This document shows, piece by piece, positions 1-6,385 of a stretch of 10,403 bases of DNA (its first letter is position 1; each line of letters starts with the position of its first letter). The DNA is from CBDTYW01 sp965364735 (GTDB lineage Bacteria; Actinomycetota; Nitriliruptoria; Nitriliruptorales; Nitriliruptoraceae), in NCBI GenBank assembly GCA_965364735.1, contig CBDTYW010000128.1:1-10403 (forward strand), read 5' to 3'. Position numbers and translations under genes: made by a program. Under the pieces are notes generated by a model. That model was not told where the DNA came from. It saw only the letters and a program-made list of their open reading frames with translations, and did no database searches.

Positions 1-609
1 GAGCCCGCGGCCGCGCGCCGGCGCCTCCGTGACGACGGCCAGCTCCCATCCGAACGCGTCATGAACCTTGAGCCCGACGCCGGCGCAGTAGGCCCCGGTC
101 TCGTCGAAGGCCATGAGCACCTGCGGGGCGTTGAAGGGCCGCAGCCATCCGGGCACGATCGGGTCGTCGCGCTCGACCCAAGTGCCTGCATCAGGGAGGG
201 TGTCGGGCCCCGGCACCGACGTCGCCCACCGGAACACGCCTCGACCGAGGAACGCTCCCGGTCGACCTGCTGCGGACGCGATGTCCGCGGCGAAGCCGGG
301 GACGGACAGGAGGTCGCTCGGTCGTGGAGTCGCCGTGCCCGCGGTCGGGCGGACGAGCCGAGAGACGGCGGCGTCGACCACGTTCCGCACCGCGTCCGCC
401 ACCTCCTCGTCGCATCCGAGCAACAGCTGTCGCTGATCGCCCGCGCCCCGCAGCGGCAGGACGGTGCCGTCCCATGTCGGACGCGTGCGTACCGGGGTGG
501 AGACGACGTCGATCACGCGTGTCGGTGGCCACGGCCCGAACGTCGCCTCGAGGTGGCGGACCAGAAGCTCCGGGGGCCGCCGACGCCGGTCGTCCTCTCG
601 CGACGTCAT
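1..609 (-). CDS. GNAT-like N-acetyltransferase, N-terminal part (runs off left edge)
   Basis: Reading the minus strand from the ATG at 609 gives 203 codons with no stop before the window ends, so the C-terminus is missing. The last visible residues fit the acetyl-CoA side of a GNAT fold: a strand with VLMAFDETGAYCAGVGLKVH, then WELAVVTEAPARGRGL, where ARGRGL resembles the pyrophosphate-binding R/Q-x-x-G-x-G/A loop after beta 4. The roughly 130 residues before it resemble the variable N-terminal half of long actinobacterial GNAT proteins. Third codon positions are strongly G/C, as expected for real coding here. The start codon overlaps the stop of the upstream peptidase gene (ATGA, 606-609), so the two are probably co-transcribed and translationally coupled. 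The product would transfer an acetyl group from acetyl-CoA to an amine, but the substrate cannot be read from this part. The family call rests mainly on the last 50 residues. Confidence 0.75.
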   Translation of the reverse strand, partial: MTSREDDRRRRPPELLVRHLEATFGPWPPTRVIDVVSTPVRTRPTWDGTVLPLRGAGDQRQLLLGCDEEVADAVRNVVDAAVSRLVRPTAGTATPRPSDLLSVPGFAADIASAAGRPGAFLGRGVFRWATSVPGPDTLPDAGTWVERDDPIVPGWLRPFNAPQVLMAFDETGAYCAGVGLKVHDAFGWELAVVTEAPARGRGL

Positions 610-1736
610 GCGCCGAGGATCTTGTCGAGCAGGTGCAGCATCGCGTCGACCGCCTGGGTCGTCGTCGACTCTCGGCTCGTGTGGTAGTCGCAGGTCGGGA
701 GCTGGACGGTTCCGCCGTGGAGGCGTCCACCCGACGACTCGACGAGCCGACCGAGCTCGGTCCGGCCGAACCCGAGGGGCTTCTGCCCGAGACGCTCGCG
801 CTCGACGTTGGCCTCCTCGATCCAGAGGTTCTTGATCACGACCTCGATGCCGAGCGCGTCGGCTGACGTGGTGAGGTGCTCCACGATCTCCGGCGCGAAC
901 TCGCCGCCGGCGTCACATGTCCGCAGCACGACCGAGGCCGATCGCGCGGGCCGATCGGTCGGGAAGGGGCTCGTGTCGAGCACGAGCACCGACGGCCAGT
1001 CCGGCTCGTCGGAGAGGTGGGCGAGCAGATGGTCCGCGGAACGGCCGATCTCCTCCTCCCTCGTGAAGAACACACGCTGCGCGACGCCCGACCGGAGGAG
1101 CTCGACAGCCATGGCGACACAGATGGCGTTGTCGAGCTGTCCGGACAGCACGTTTCCGGACCGGTCTTGACGGCCGGGAGGCAGATAGGCGACGGGCGTC
1201 CCGGCTGGCAGGTCCGCCAGCGCGTCGATGTGGATGATGAGGCCACGGTCAACGTCGGTCAGGTGCTCGGCCATCGCCGCACCCCTCGGACGGCCGTTTC
1301 GAGGGTCATACGCCTGCATCGGTTCTCCGTCGAACCGTTCGGACACGCTCCGCAGGAAGGACCGCGTTGCATGCGAGGACTCCCCGTGGAGGTCCTCGCG
1401 TCGGACGTGGGCTGCGTATCCGAACTCCCCGGCACCCAGTCCGATCAGCCCGTGACGGTCGACGTGGGCGCTGAGGGCGTAGGTGCTGTCTCGGGCTCCT
1501 CGTGCCCGGACCTCGAGGACTCCGGGGGAGCGGTGGATGCGGAGGCCGGCGTCGAGCGCGAGCTCTTGGATCATCCGGAGCAAGGGCTCTTCGGCGCCGA
1601 TCACGGAGCCCACGCCGAGCAGCTCCCACGTCCTGTCGATCACCGCATCGCGCAGCCGGTGCTGCGGGAGGGGCGGATCAGGATCCGGGAGGGGCTGCGT
1701 CGAGATCGTCGGCTCCGTGGCGGTCGCTGACGGCAA
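606..1736 (-). CDS. M42-family-like zinc aminopeptidase (co-catalytic di-metal peptidase)
   Basis: 376 residues from a TTG start, close to the usual M42 length. The co-catalytic metal ligands of M42 glutamyl/deblocking aminopeptidases appear in order: SAHVDRHG (His91, Asp93), GQLDN (Asp202, bridging), FFTREEEIG (Glu227-229, catalytic base and ligand), VLDTSPF (Asp254) and CDYHTSRES (His352). The expected role is cytosolic removal of N-terminal residues from peptides. The substrate is unknown, and an M20/M28-like relative is possible but less likely. The start is uncertain: no ATG is near and no strong Shine-Dalgarno is visible. Family homology begins around AVIDRTWELL, so TTG 1736, GTG 1643 or GTG 1775 could each serve. 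The open frame continues to 2594, but that stretch is only antisense to the rhodanese gene. The stop overlaps the GNAT start by 4 bases, suggesting one operon. It is divergent from the sulfurtransferase. Confidence 0.8.
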   Translation of the reverse strand: MPSATATEPTISTQPLPDPDPPLPQHRLRDAVIDRTWELLGVGSVIGAEEPLLRMIQELALDAGLRIHRSPGVLEVRARGARDSTYALSAHVDRHGLIGLGAGEFGYAAHVRREDLHGESSHATRSFLRSVSERFDGEPMQAYDPRNGRPRGAAMAEHLTDVDRGLIIHIDALADLPAGTPVAYLPPGRQDRSGNVLSGQLDNAICVAMAVELLRSGVAQRVFFTREEEIGRSADHLLAHLSDEPDWPSVLVLDTSPFPTDRPARSASVVLRTCDAGGEFAPEIVEHLTTSADALGIEVVIKNLWIEEANVERERLGQKPLGFGRTELGRLVESSGGRLHGGTVQLPTCDYHTSRESTTTQAVDAMLHLLDKILGA

Positions 1737-1751
1737 GTGTGCCCGCGCGGC

Positions 1752-1767
1752 TCCGCGACATCGCGGA
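1752..1767. promoter_or_regulatory. Inverted repeat in the divergent peptidase/rhodanese gap, candidate operator
   Basis: TCCGCGA-CA-TCGCGGA is a perfect 7-bp inverted repeat with a 2-base centre, lying between the divergent starts at 1736 and 1833. The position and size suit a dimeric repressor site. In GC-rich DNA such repeats arise by chance, and no clear -10 box flanks it. If the peptidase started at GTG 1775, the repeat would be inside its coding region. Confidence 0.25.
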
Positions 1768-1832
1768 ATCCCCACACGCGGTGGCACCTGCTGGCATCCT
1801 TCGAGGTCCGCCCCCGCGTCACAGGCGACCAC

Positions 1833-2699
1833 ATGACCAGCACGGCATCGCTGCCAGCCTTCGTGACGGCCGACGACGTCATCCGGTGGGAGCGAGCCGG
1901 CGGCGTCGAGGTGGGAGGGACGCTGCGCCCGCTCGTCCTGGTCCACGTCCGGTGGCCGGCGATGCGTGAGCCGGAGGGCCAGACGCCGGCATGGCCGCCC
2001 GGCGCGATCGTCGCGTCCCTCGACGACGATCTCTCCGACCCGCCGGCCCCCGTGCTGGGGCGACACCCCATGCCGAGCCCCGAGGACTTCGCGCGGAGGC
2101 TCGGGCTGCTGGGGATCCCCGACGACGCGGTGGTCGTGGCCTGGGACAGCGGCGTGGGCGCCATCGCGGCGCGGCTCGTGTGGATGCGACGCGTGGTGGG
2201 TCGGCCTGCCGCCGTTCTCGACGGCGGCATGACGGCCTGGCGTGAGGCTGGCGGCCCGCTGGCAGACTCCCCGTCGACGCGCGAGCCGGTCGTCGCGACG
2301 CCGGCCCCGTGGCCGGAGGATCGCCTCGCGGACGCCGACGTCGTCGACGCGCTCCGAACACGGCCTGATGCGGTCGTGATCGATGTGCGTGACGCTGAGC
2401 GGTTCCGCGGTGACCACGAGCCCATCGATGCACGGGCGGGACATGTCCCGGGCGCCGTCAACCGGCCGTTCACCGACGCGGTCGACGGCGCAGGGCAACT
2501 GCTGCCACCGGCAGCTCTGCAGCAGCTCCACGCAGGAGCCGCGGACGCCGCTCAGATCGTCGTGTCCTGCGGGTCGGGCGTCACGGCCTGCCACACGTTG
2601 CTCGTCCTCGAGGACCTCGGCGTCACGGCCCGCCTGTCGTCCGGTTCCTGGTCGGGATGGTCGTCGGACCCTGACCGGCCAGTCGCGACGGGGGACTGA
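1833..2699 (+). CDS. 3-mercaptopyruvate/thiosulfate sulfurtransferase (two-domain rhodanese)
   Basis: 288 residues, the typical length of a tandem-rhodanese sulfurtransferase. The N-terminal domain (about 10-140) is the inactive repeat: PGAIVASLDDDLSD, VVAWDSGVGAIAARLVWMRR and AAVLDGGMTAWREAGGPL, with no cysteine in the loop position. The C-terminal domain (about 165-285) has VVIDVRDAERFRG, EPIDARAGHVPGAVNRPF and the active loop CGSGVTA with catalytic Cys246, ending in SGSWSGW. The CG-S/T-GVT loop is typical of 3-mercaptopyruvate sulfurtransferases rather than thiosulfate ones (CRKGVT), so transfer of sulfane sulfur from 3-mercaptopyruvate to a thiol or cyanide is likely (EC 2.8.1.2; SseA-like). 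No signal peptide is seen, so it should be cytosolic. ATG 1833 is chosen because the family N-terminus starts just after it. An in-frame extension back to 1737 is arginine-rich and unlike the family. A weak AGGCGA lies 5-10 bases upstream. Confidence 0.9.
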   Translation: MTSTASLPAFVTADDVIRWERAGGVEVGGTLRPLVLVHVRWPAMREPEGQTPAWPPGAIVASLDDDLSDPPAPVLGRHPMPSPEDFARRLGLLGIPDDAVVVAWDSGVGAIAARLVWMRRVVGRPAAVLDGGMTAWREAGGPLADSPSTREPVVATPAPWPEDRLADADVVDALRTRPDAVVIDVRDAERFRGDHEPIDARAGHVPGAVNRPFTDAVDGAGQLLPPAALQQLHAGAADAAQIVVSCGSGVTACHTLLVLEDLGVTARLSSGSWSGWSSDPDRPVATGD

Positions 2700-2713
2700 C
2701 CCGGAGCCCCCGT

Positions 2714-2719
2714 TAGCCT
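2714..2719 (+). promoter_or_regulatory. Candidate -10 box of the DsbA-like gene
   Basis: TAGCCT (TANNNT type) sits in the 53-base gap after the rhodanese stop. It would start a transcript near 2726 with a leader of about 27 bases before GTG 2753. No TTG-type -35 box is at the right distance, so read-through from the rhodanese gene remains possible. Confidence 0.3.
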
Positions 2720-2752
2720 CGCTGAGAAACGCCCCGCGACCCGGAACACCCC

Positions 2753-3307
2753 GTGCTCGTCCTCGTCCACGACTTCACCTCGCTCGGATCTGCCGTGGCG
2801 ATGCTTCGGCTGCAGACGCTGGCCGACGAGGGCTTCGACATCGGCTTCGAGGGTTTCGACCGCTACGGGCTGGGCCTGGCGATCCCGGCGCCGCTCGATC
2901 TGCTCGAGGACTGGCAGCTGAACCGCGAGGCGGCGTTGTCGATCGGGCTGGACGCGAGCTCACGTCCGCGTGTCGCCCCCCCGACGATCCGCGCGCACCT
3001 CCTCGCCGAGCTGGCGACGACCCTTGGGCGGGGCGCGGCCGCGCGTCGGCTCCTGGTCGACCGCTACTGGGCCGACGGACGCGATCTCGACGATGACGTC
3101 GTCCTCGACGGCGTTGCCGAGGATGTCGGGATCACCGAGGTCTGGAACCCGATCGGGTCGGACCGCGAGGCGGTTCGCGCTCGTCGTGGGCACATGTTGC
3201 TGCGCCGGTCGGCCGGTGTCGGGGGCGTCCCGGTCCTCGACGTCGACGGGACCCTGACGTCGGCTGACGTCGGGATGGACGACCTGCGGGCGCTTGCGGC
3301 GCTCTGA
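2753..3307 (+). CDS. DsbA/HCCA-isomerase thioredoxin-fold protein lacking cysteines
   Basis: 184 residues from a GTG start, slightly shorter than the usual 200-220 of the DsbA/FrnE/2-hydroxychromene-2-carboxylate isomerase group. Visible family marks are the first strand and helix (LVLVHDFTSLGSAVAMLRLQ, where relatives have D-x-x-CPWC or CPWS), the inserted helical domain (HLLAELATTLGRGAAARRLLVDRYWADGRDLDDDVVLDGVAEDVGI) and the cis-proline segment GVGGVPVLDVDG. The CxxC position reads SLGS, and there is no cysteine in the protein, so thiol oxidoreductase activity is unlikely. It may be an isomerase-like or binding protein, or a degenerate paralogue. It lacks a signal peptide and should be cytosolic. 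It lies 53 bases after the rhodanese gene on the same strand and may be co-transcribed. It ends 3 bases before the converging yaaA stop. The Shine-Dalgarno is weak (CGGAA). Confidence 0.75.
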   Translation: MLVLVHDFTSLGSAVAMLRLQTLADEGFDIGFEGFDRYGLGLAIPAPLDLLEDWQLNREAALSIGLDASSRPRVAPPTIRAHLLAELATTLGRGAAARRLLVDRYWADGRDLDDDVVLDGVAEDVGITEVWNPIGSDREAVRARRGHMLLRRSAGVGGVPVLDVDGTLTSADVGMDDLRALAAL

Positions 3308-3310
3308 GCC

Positions 3311-4042
3311 TCAGACCGCGACGTAGGTCCACGTCGAGCCACCACGCGACCAGGACCATCCCTGCCCCGGCGACGTGGCGAACGACGCAGGGCCCTCGCC
3401 ACGGGACAGGTGGGCGGCGAGCGCACCGCGGGCCTGCTCCAGGCGCATGTCGTGGACCGGCTTGCCCTCGTCGGTCACGAACTCCACCGTGACGACCGGC
3501 GCCTCGGCCGCGAGCGTCTCGATGTCGATCGCCTCGCGCGACTCCGGTGGCAGCAGGTCCACGACCTGACGACCGTCCGCCATGGCGCAGAGACATCGTG
3601 TCGCGAGCAGCTGCCACGCCGAGGCGATCGTGCTCCCGTCGGCCCGATGGCCACCGCACGGCAACAGGTACGGGGGGACCGGCGTGTTCGCCAGGACCGG
3701 CCCCCACAGCCCGGAGATCACGACCACCCGTTCCGGGCGTCCGGCCCCGTCTCCGAAGGCCTCCCACTGCTGGCCGTGGTAGCGCTCGTGCGCGGGCATG
3801 GTCGGCGCCCTCCCGAGCCCGAGCGCAAGGCGGCAGGCCTGGTCGAGCGGTTCCCCGGCCGCGTCGAAGAACGCCGGCTCCGGGATCTTGGCTGCGGCCT
3901 GCGACTCCCGGACGAGGCGACGGCGAAGCGCTGCCAGGGGACCCTCGTTCAGGGGGCCGGAGCGCCACGTCGGACCGTCACCGCCACTCTTCACGGTCTT
4001 GGACGAGGACAGCAGCACCAACCGGTCGGTGGATGCCGCCAT
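3311..4042 (-). CDS. yaaA: YaaA family (UPF0246/DUF328) peroxide stress protein
   Basis: 243 residues, close to the 250-260 usual for YaaA. Conserved blocks in order: the N-terminal strand LVLLSSSKT (family LIxISPAKT, here with Ser-Ser for Pro-Ala), ERYHGQQWEAF (family Y-x-G-x-x-x-x-x-F), VVVISGLWGPVLANTPVPPYLLPCG (family LSGLYGxLRPxDxxxPYRLEMG), VVDLLPPESREAI, and VVTVEFVTDEGKPV followed by RLEQARGALAAHL (family FYAKKARGLMARYI). In E. coli YaaA belongs to the OxyR response and lowers intracellular free iron, limiting Fenton damage. The same role here is inferred. The arginine of the LRPxD segment is not kept (PVLANTPVPPY), so this is a divergent member. ATG 4042 lies 6 residues before the conserved strand. 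No clear Shine-Dalgarno or -10 box was found upstream. It converges on the DsbA-like gene. Confidence 0.85.
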   Translation of the reverse strand: MAASTDRLVLLSSSKTVKSGGDGPTWRSGPLNEGPLAALRRRLVRESQAAAKIPEPAFFDAAGEPLDQACRLALGLGRAPTMPAHERYHGQQWEAFGDGAGRPERVVVISGLWGPVLANTPVPPYLLPCGGHRADGSTIASAWQLLATRCLCAMADGRQVVDLLPPESREAIDIETLAAEAPVVTVEFVTDEGKPVHDMRLEQARGALAAHLSRGEGPASFATSPGQGWSWSRGGSTWTYVAV

Positions 4043-4337
4043 CGGAGCTGCCGTTTCCGCGCTCGGATGCGCCGGTCATTCGTCACCCGGAGGTGGTCAG
4101 GCGTCAGGTGACACCATGCCTCCGGTCGCTGCCGTCGGCGACGATCGGACGGCCACTCCCCAGGGGCGAACCGGCGACGCACGAGCCGCGATCACGCGGG
4201 CCGTTGACGGCAGGAGTGGAATGTGCCAGACGGGAGGTGCTCAACGCGAGCGAGAAGGGCCACCACGGCAGAATGTCGGGTCATGAGTCCGTGCGCCGCA
4301 CACGTGGCGATCGGCCACCGCGCGCCCGACGGGCTCG
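4043..4337. other. 295-base intergenic region, no gene supported
   Basis: This gap lies between the yaaA start and the VanW-gene stop, both on the minus strand. Short open frames cross it on both strands, but they are arginine-rich, have mixed third positions and match no family I recognise. It should hold the yaaA promoter and the VanW transcript end. There is no TA dinucleotide anywhere in it, so no TANNNT box can be placed. The only hairpin seen after the VanW stop is a 5-bp stem (4304-4318) without a T-run. Confidence 0.6.
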
Positions 4338-6215
4338 TCAGGCGTCTTCGGGCGCAGGCGGTGTTGGTTCCTCCGCTGGCGGTGGCGGAGGCGGTGGCGG
4401 CGTGTCCGTGTTCCGCTCCACGATCTTGAGCTTCGGCACGTAGACGGTCGTGAAGTCGAAGTCCTCCGTGGATCCGTCATCGAACGTCGTCGTCCGGAGG
4501 ATGTCCACGCTGAAGCCCTGGGCGCCGCTCTGGGTGGTCCTCGACTTGCCCGGTGCCAGCGCCTTGTTCTCCTTGAACCGCGTGGAGAACGAGCGGTAGT
4601 CGTAGGGGGCGGAGTGGGTGGCCGACACCGTCGCGATGTCGCTGTGCCCGTAGATCGCGACCGTGATCGACGTGCTGGTGTAGGAGGTCCGGACCAGCAT
4701 CCCGTGCGCGGTCGTGTTGGTGAAGCGGACGTCGATGTCGGGGTTCGGGTAGTTCAGCGTCGCCTCACGTCCCCGCGGGTAGCGCGAGATGTAGAAGGAG
4801 TGCGCCTTCCAGTCGTCGAGCTGGGCCCCGCTGAAGAAGGCTGCGTTGAACATCGTCGTGCCGAACTGGCTGACCCCGCCGCCACACACGTCGACGATCT
4901 CGCCGTTCAGGATCATCCCGGCGGCGCGGAACCCCGCGGCGCAGGTCCGCGTGAGCGAGATCTGGTTGATGCTGAACTGCTCGCCGGGTCGCAGCACGGT
5001 GCCGTCGACCATGTCGGCCAGCAGCTGGATGTTGGTGACCCGGGAGGCGCAGCAGTCGTGGTAGGTGGTGAAGGAGGCGAGGAGCTCGTCGATGCCAAGC
5101 GCTTCGGCATCATCGGTCGTGAACGTGGCGGGCTGCTCGATCAGCGGGATCACGGCCTCGTGCTCGCCACGCTCGAGCGTGGCAGAGATGGCCATCGCAG
5201 CGGGTTCGGCACCGAACGTGGTCCCGGGACGCGACGGGATGACGGGGACCTCGGCCGCCTGCGGCGTGAACGTGACGTCGCCTTTGGCGTCGATGGACAC
5301 CGGGGGCTTGCGCGGGATGTCGAAGCTGGCGTCGACCGGGTCGCGGCCGAAGGCGGTCGCCTGGTCGCCCACGACGGCTTCCAAGCGGTCTGCGTCGATG
5401 CTGAGGCCGATGCTCGAGCCGCCGTTCTCCGACGAGATGTCCAGCATGGTGGCGAGCTCGGCAGGGGTGATCGTCGCGCTGCCCTCCTCGGGGCCACGAA
5501 GCGTGAGGTCGGCGGTCAGCGCGATCCGCGCGAGCGCTGCGGCGGCTTCGACGTCGGCGTCGGTCACGAGCGGTGCCGTCTCGATCACCGGCAGGTCGAG
5601 CGGGACGGGCTCCTCCACGGCGGTGAACGCCGACCGGAGCATGCGGACGGTCTCGTCGAGGTCGACGGTGCGACCGCTGAGCGGTGGGGTGGTCGAGACG
5701 ACGAGCGAGACCGGGTCGATCTCGAGGGTCCCGACCGACGGGGCTCGCTCGACCGACCGAGCGATCGCGTTCGCGCGGGTCGCAAGTCGCTCTTCGTCGA
5801 TCTCCTGGACGATCTGGAGATCGGTCGCCGAGAACGTGGCGGGGATCTGCCCGGCCAGCGTCGCGAGCGGGCTCGCGTCACGGCCGGAGGCGTAGGCCGC
5901 ATCGACCGTCGCGTCGACGTCGACGTCGAAGCCGATCTGCGCTGCGGAGACCGTGAACGAGGTGTCGCCGTGCACGACCACGACGTCACGGGCCTCACGC
6001 GGGCCGGCGAGACGCTCGATCCGACGAGCGGCCGTGACGCGGTCCAACCCGGAGAGATCGACGCCGGACACGCTCGTGCCGGGCATGACCTCACCATCGC
6101 GGACGGCGCCGAGCGCCGCTGAGGCGATCCCGCCGGCCACGAGCGCGAACCCGAGCGCGGCGGTGATGAGCACGGCCATCCGACGCGGGTGCTTGGAGGT
6201 GACGGCCTTGAGCAC
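4338..6215 (-). CDS. VanW/YoaR-like membrane-anchored envelope protein with G5-like and Pro-rich tail
   Basis: 625 residues. A basic N-terminus and one hydrophobic segment (about 13-37) suggest a signal anchor with the rest outside the cell. Residues about 44-330 hold two repeats of the peptidoglycan-binding-4 type found in YoaR proteins (GTSVSGVDLSGLDRVTAARRI, then FTVSAAQIGFDVDVDATVDAAY; a second copy about 215-330). The VanW domain spans about 380-525: FTTYHDCCASRVTNI, ADMVDGTVLRPGEQFSIN, CGGGVSQFGTTMFNAAFFSG, AHSFYISRYPRGREATLNYP and a TAHGMLVRTSY strand. Residues about 530-600 look like a G5-type module, and the protein ends with eight prolines and an acidic tail. VanW was named from vanB glycopeptide-resistance clusters. 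Its biochemical role is unknown, and resistance should not be inferred. GTG 6215 is the first start after an in-frame stop; the ATG at residue 13 is an alternative. It is divergent from the anti-sigma gene. Confidence 0.88.
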   Translation of the reverse strand: MLKAVTSKHPRRMAVLITAALGFALVAGGIASAALGAVRDGEVMPGTSVSGVDLSGLDRVTAARRIERLAGPREARDVVVVHGDTSFTVSAAQIGFDVDVDATVDAAYASGRDASPLATLAGQIPATFSATDLQIVQEIDEERLATRANAIARSVERAPSVGTLEIDPVSLVVSTTPPLSGRTVDLDETVRMLRSAFTAVEEPVPLDLPVIETAPLVTDADVEAAAALARIALTADLTLRGPEEGSATITPAELATMLDISSENGGSSIGLSIDADRLEAVVGDQATAFGRDPVDASFDIPRKPPVSIDAKGDVTFTPQAAEVPVIPSRPGTTFGAEPAAMAISATLERGEHEAVIPLIEQPATFTTDDAEALGIDELLASFTTYHDCCASRVTNIQLLADMVDGTVLRPGEQFSINQISLTRTCAAGFRAAGMILNGEIVDVCGGGVSQFGTTMFNAAFFSGAQLDDWKAHSFYISRYPRGREATLNYPNPDIDVRFTNTTAHGMLVRTSYTSTSITVAIYGHSDIATVSATHSAPYDYRSFSTRFKENKALAPGKSRTTQSGAQGFSVDILRTTTFDDGSTEDFDFTTVYVPKLKIVERNTDTPPPPPPPPAEEPTPPAPEDA

Positions 6216-6248
6216 GAGGCGTTCCAGGACGTGGGGAGCGAAAGGAGG

Positions 6249-6254
6249 AACCTA
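6249..6254 (-). promoter_or_regulatory. Candidate -10 box of the VanW-family gene
   Basis: On the minus strand 6254-6249 reads TAGGTT, a TANNNT box. It predicts a start near 6242 and a leader of about 27 bases before GTG 6215. No TTG-type -35 is obvious. The opposite strand of the same stretch reads AAAGGAGGAACCTA, which mimics a ribosome binding site. Confidence 0.35.
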
Positions 6255-6373
6255 CCAGCGTGGATTGGACGTTCTCGGGGGTGGATGTGTCCGCACGGAC
6301 AGCGTCGCCGGGCGTTCGCCGCCCACCTCGACGTGCAGCGAGGAACGCCCCACGAGGCCGACCGAACTCGGGA

Positions 6374-6379
6374 TACGGT
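6374..6379 (+). promoter_or_regulatory. Candidate -10 box giving a leaderless anti-sigma mRNA
   Basis: TACGGT ends 6 bases before the A of ATG 6386. A start site 7 bases after the box would fall on the A of the start codon, the usual geometry of leaderless mRNAs in actinobacteria. No Shine-Dalgarno precedes this ATG, which agrees. No convincing -35 was found. Confidence 0.55.
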
Positions 6380-6385
6380 GGTGCC

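Noticed and set aside
61..866. Plus-strand open frames over the GNAT and peptidase region
   Set aside because: Arg-rich shadow translations of the minus-strand genes, with no recognisable domains.
1737..2594. Long minus-strand extension of the peptidase reading frame across the rhodanese gene
   Set aside because: The extra residues are Arg/Asp/His-rich with no domain, while the opposite strand encodes a clear sulfurtransferase over the same bases.
4304..4318. GTGGC/GCCAC hairpin after the VanW stop as a terminator
   Set aside because: It has only 5 bp and no T-run, so it is not distinguishable from chance in GC-rich DNA.
4614..6122. 502-codon plus-strand open frame inside the VanW gene
   Set aside because: Antisense shadow: Arg/Gly/Asp/Val-rich composition, no domain, while the minus strand encodes a clear VanW protein.
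6241..6262. Strong Shine-Dalgarno-like AAAGGAGGAA before GTG 6260 as the anti-sigma start
   Set aside because: The 42 added residues are low-complexity, with poor third-position GC, and precede the family N-terminus. The stretch is better explained as the complement of the VanW promoter region.
6247..6273. GGAAC with CGTT as an ECF sigma promoter
   Set aside because: The spacing of 18 bases is longer than the usual 16-17, and a better leaderless -10 stands at 6374.
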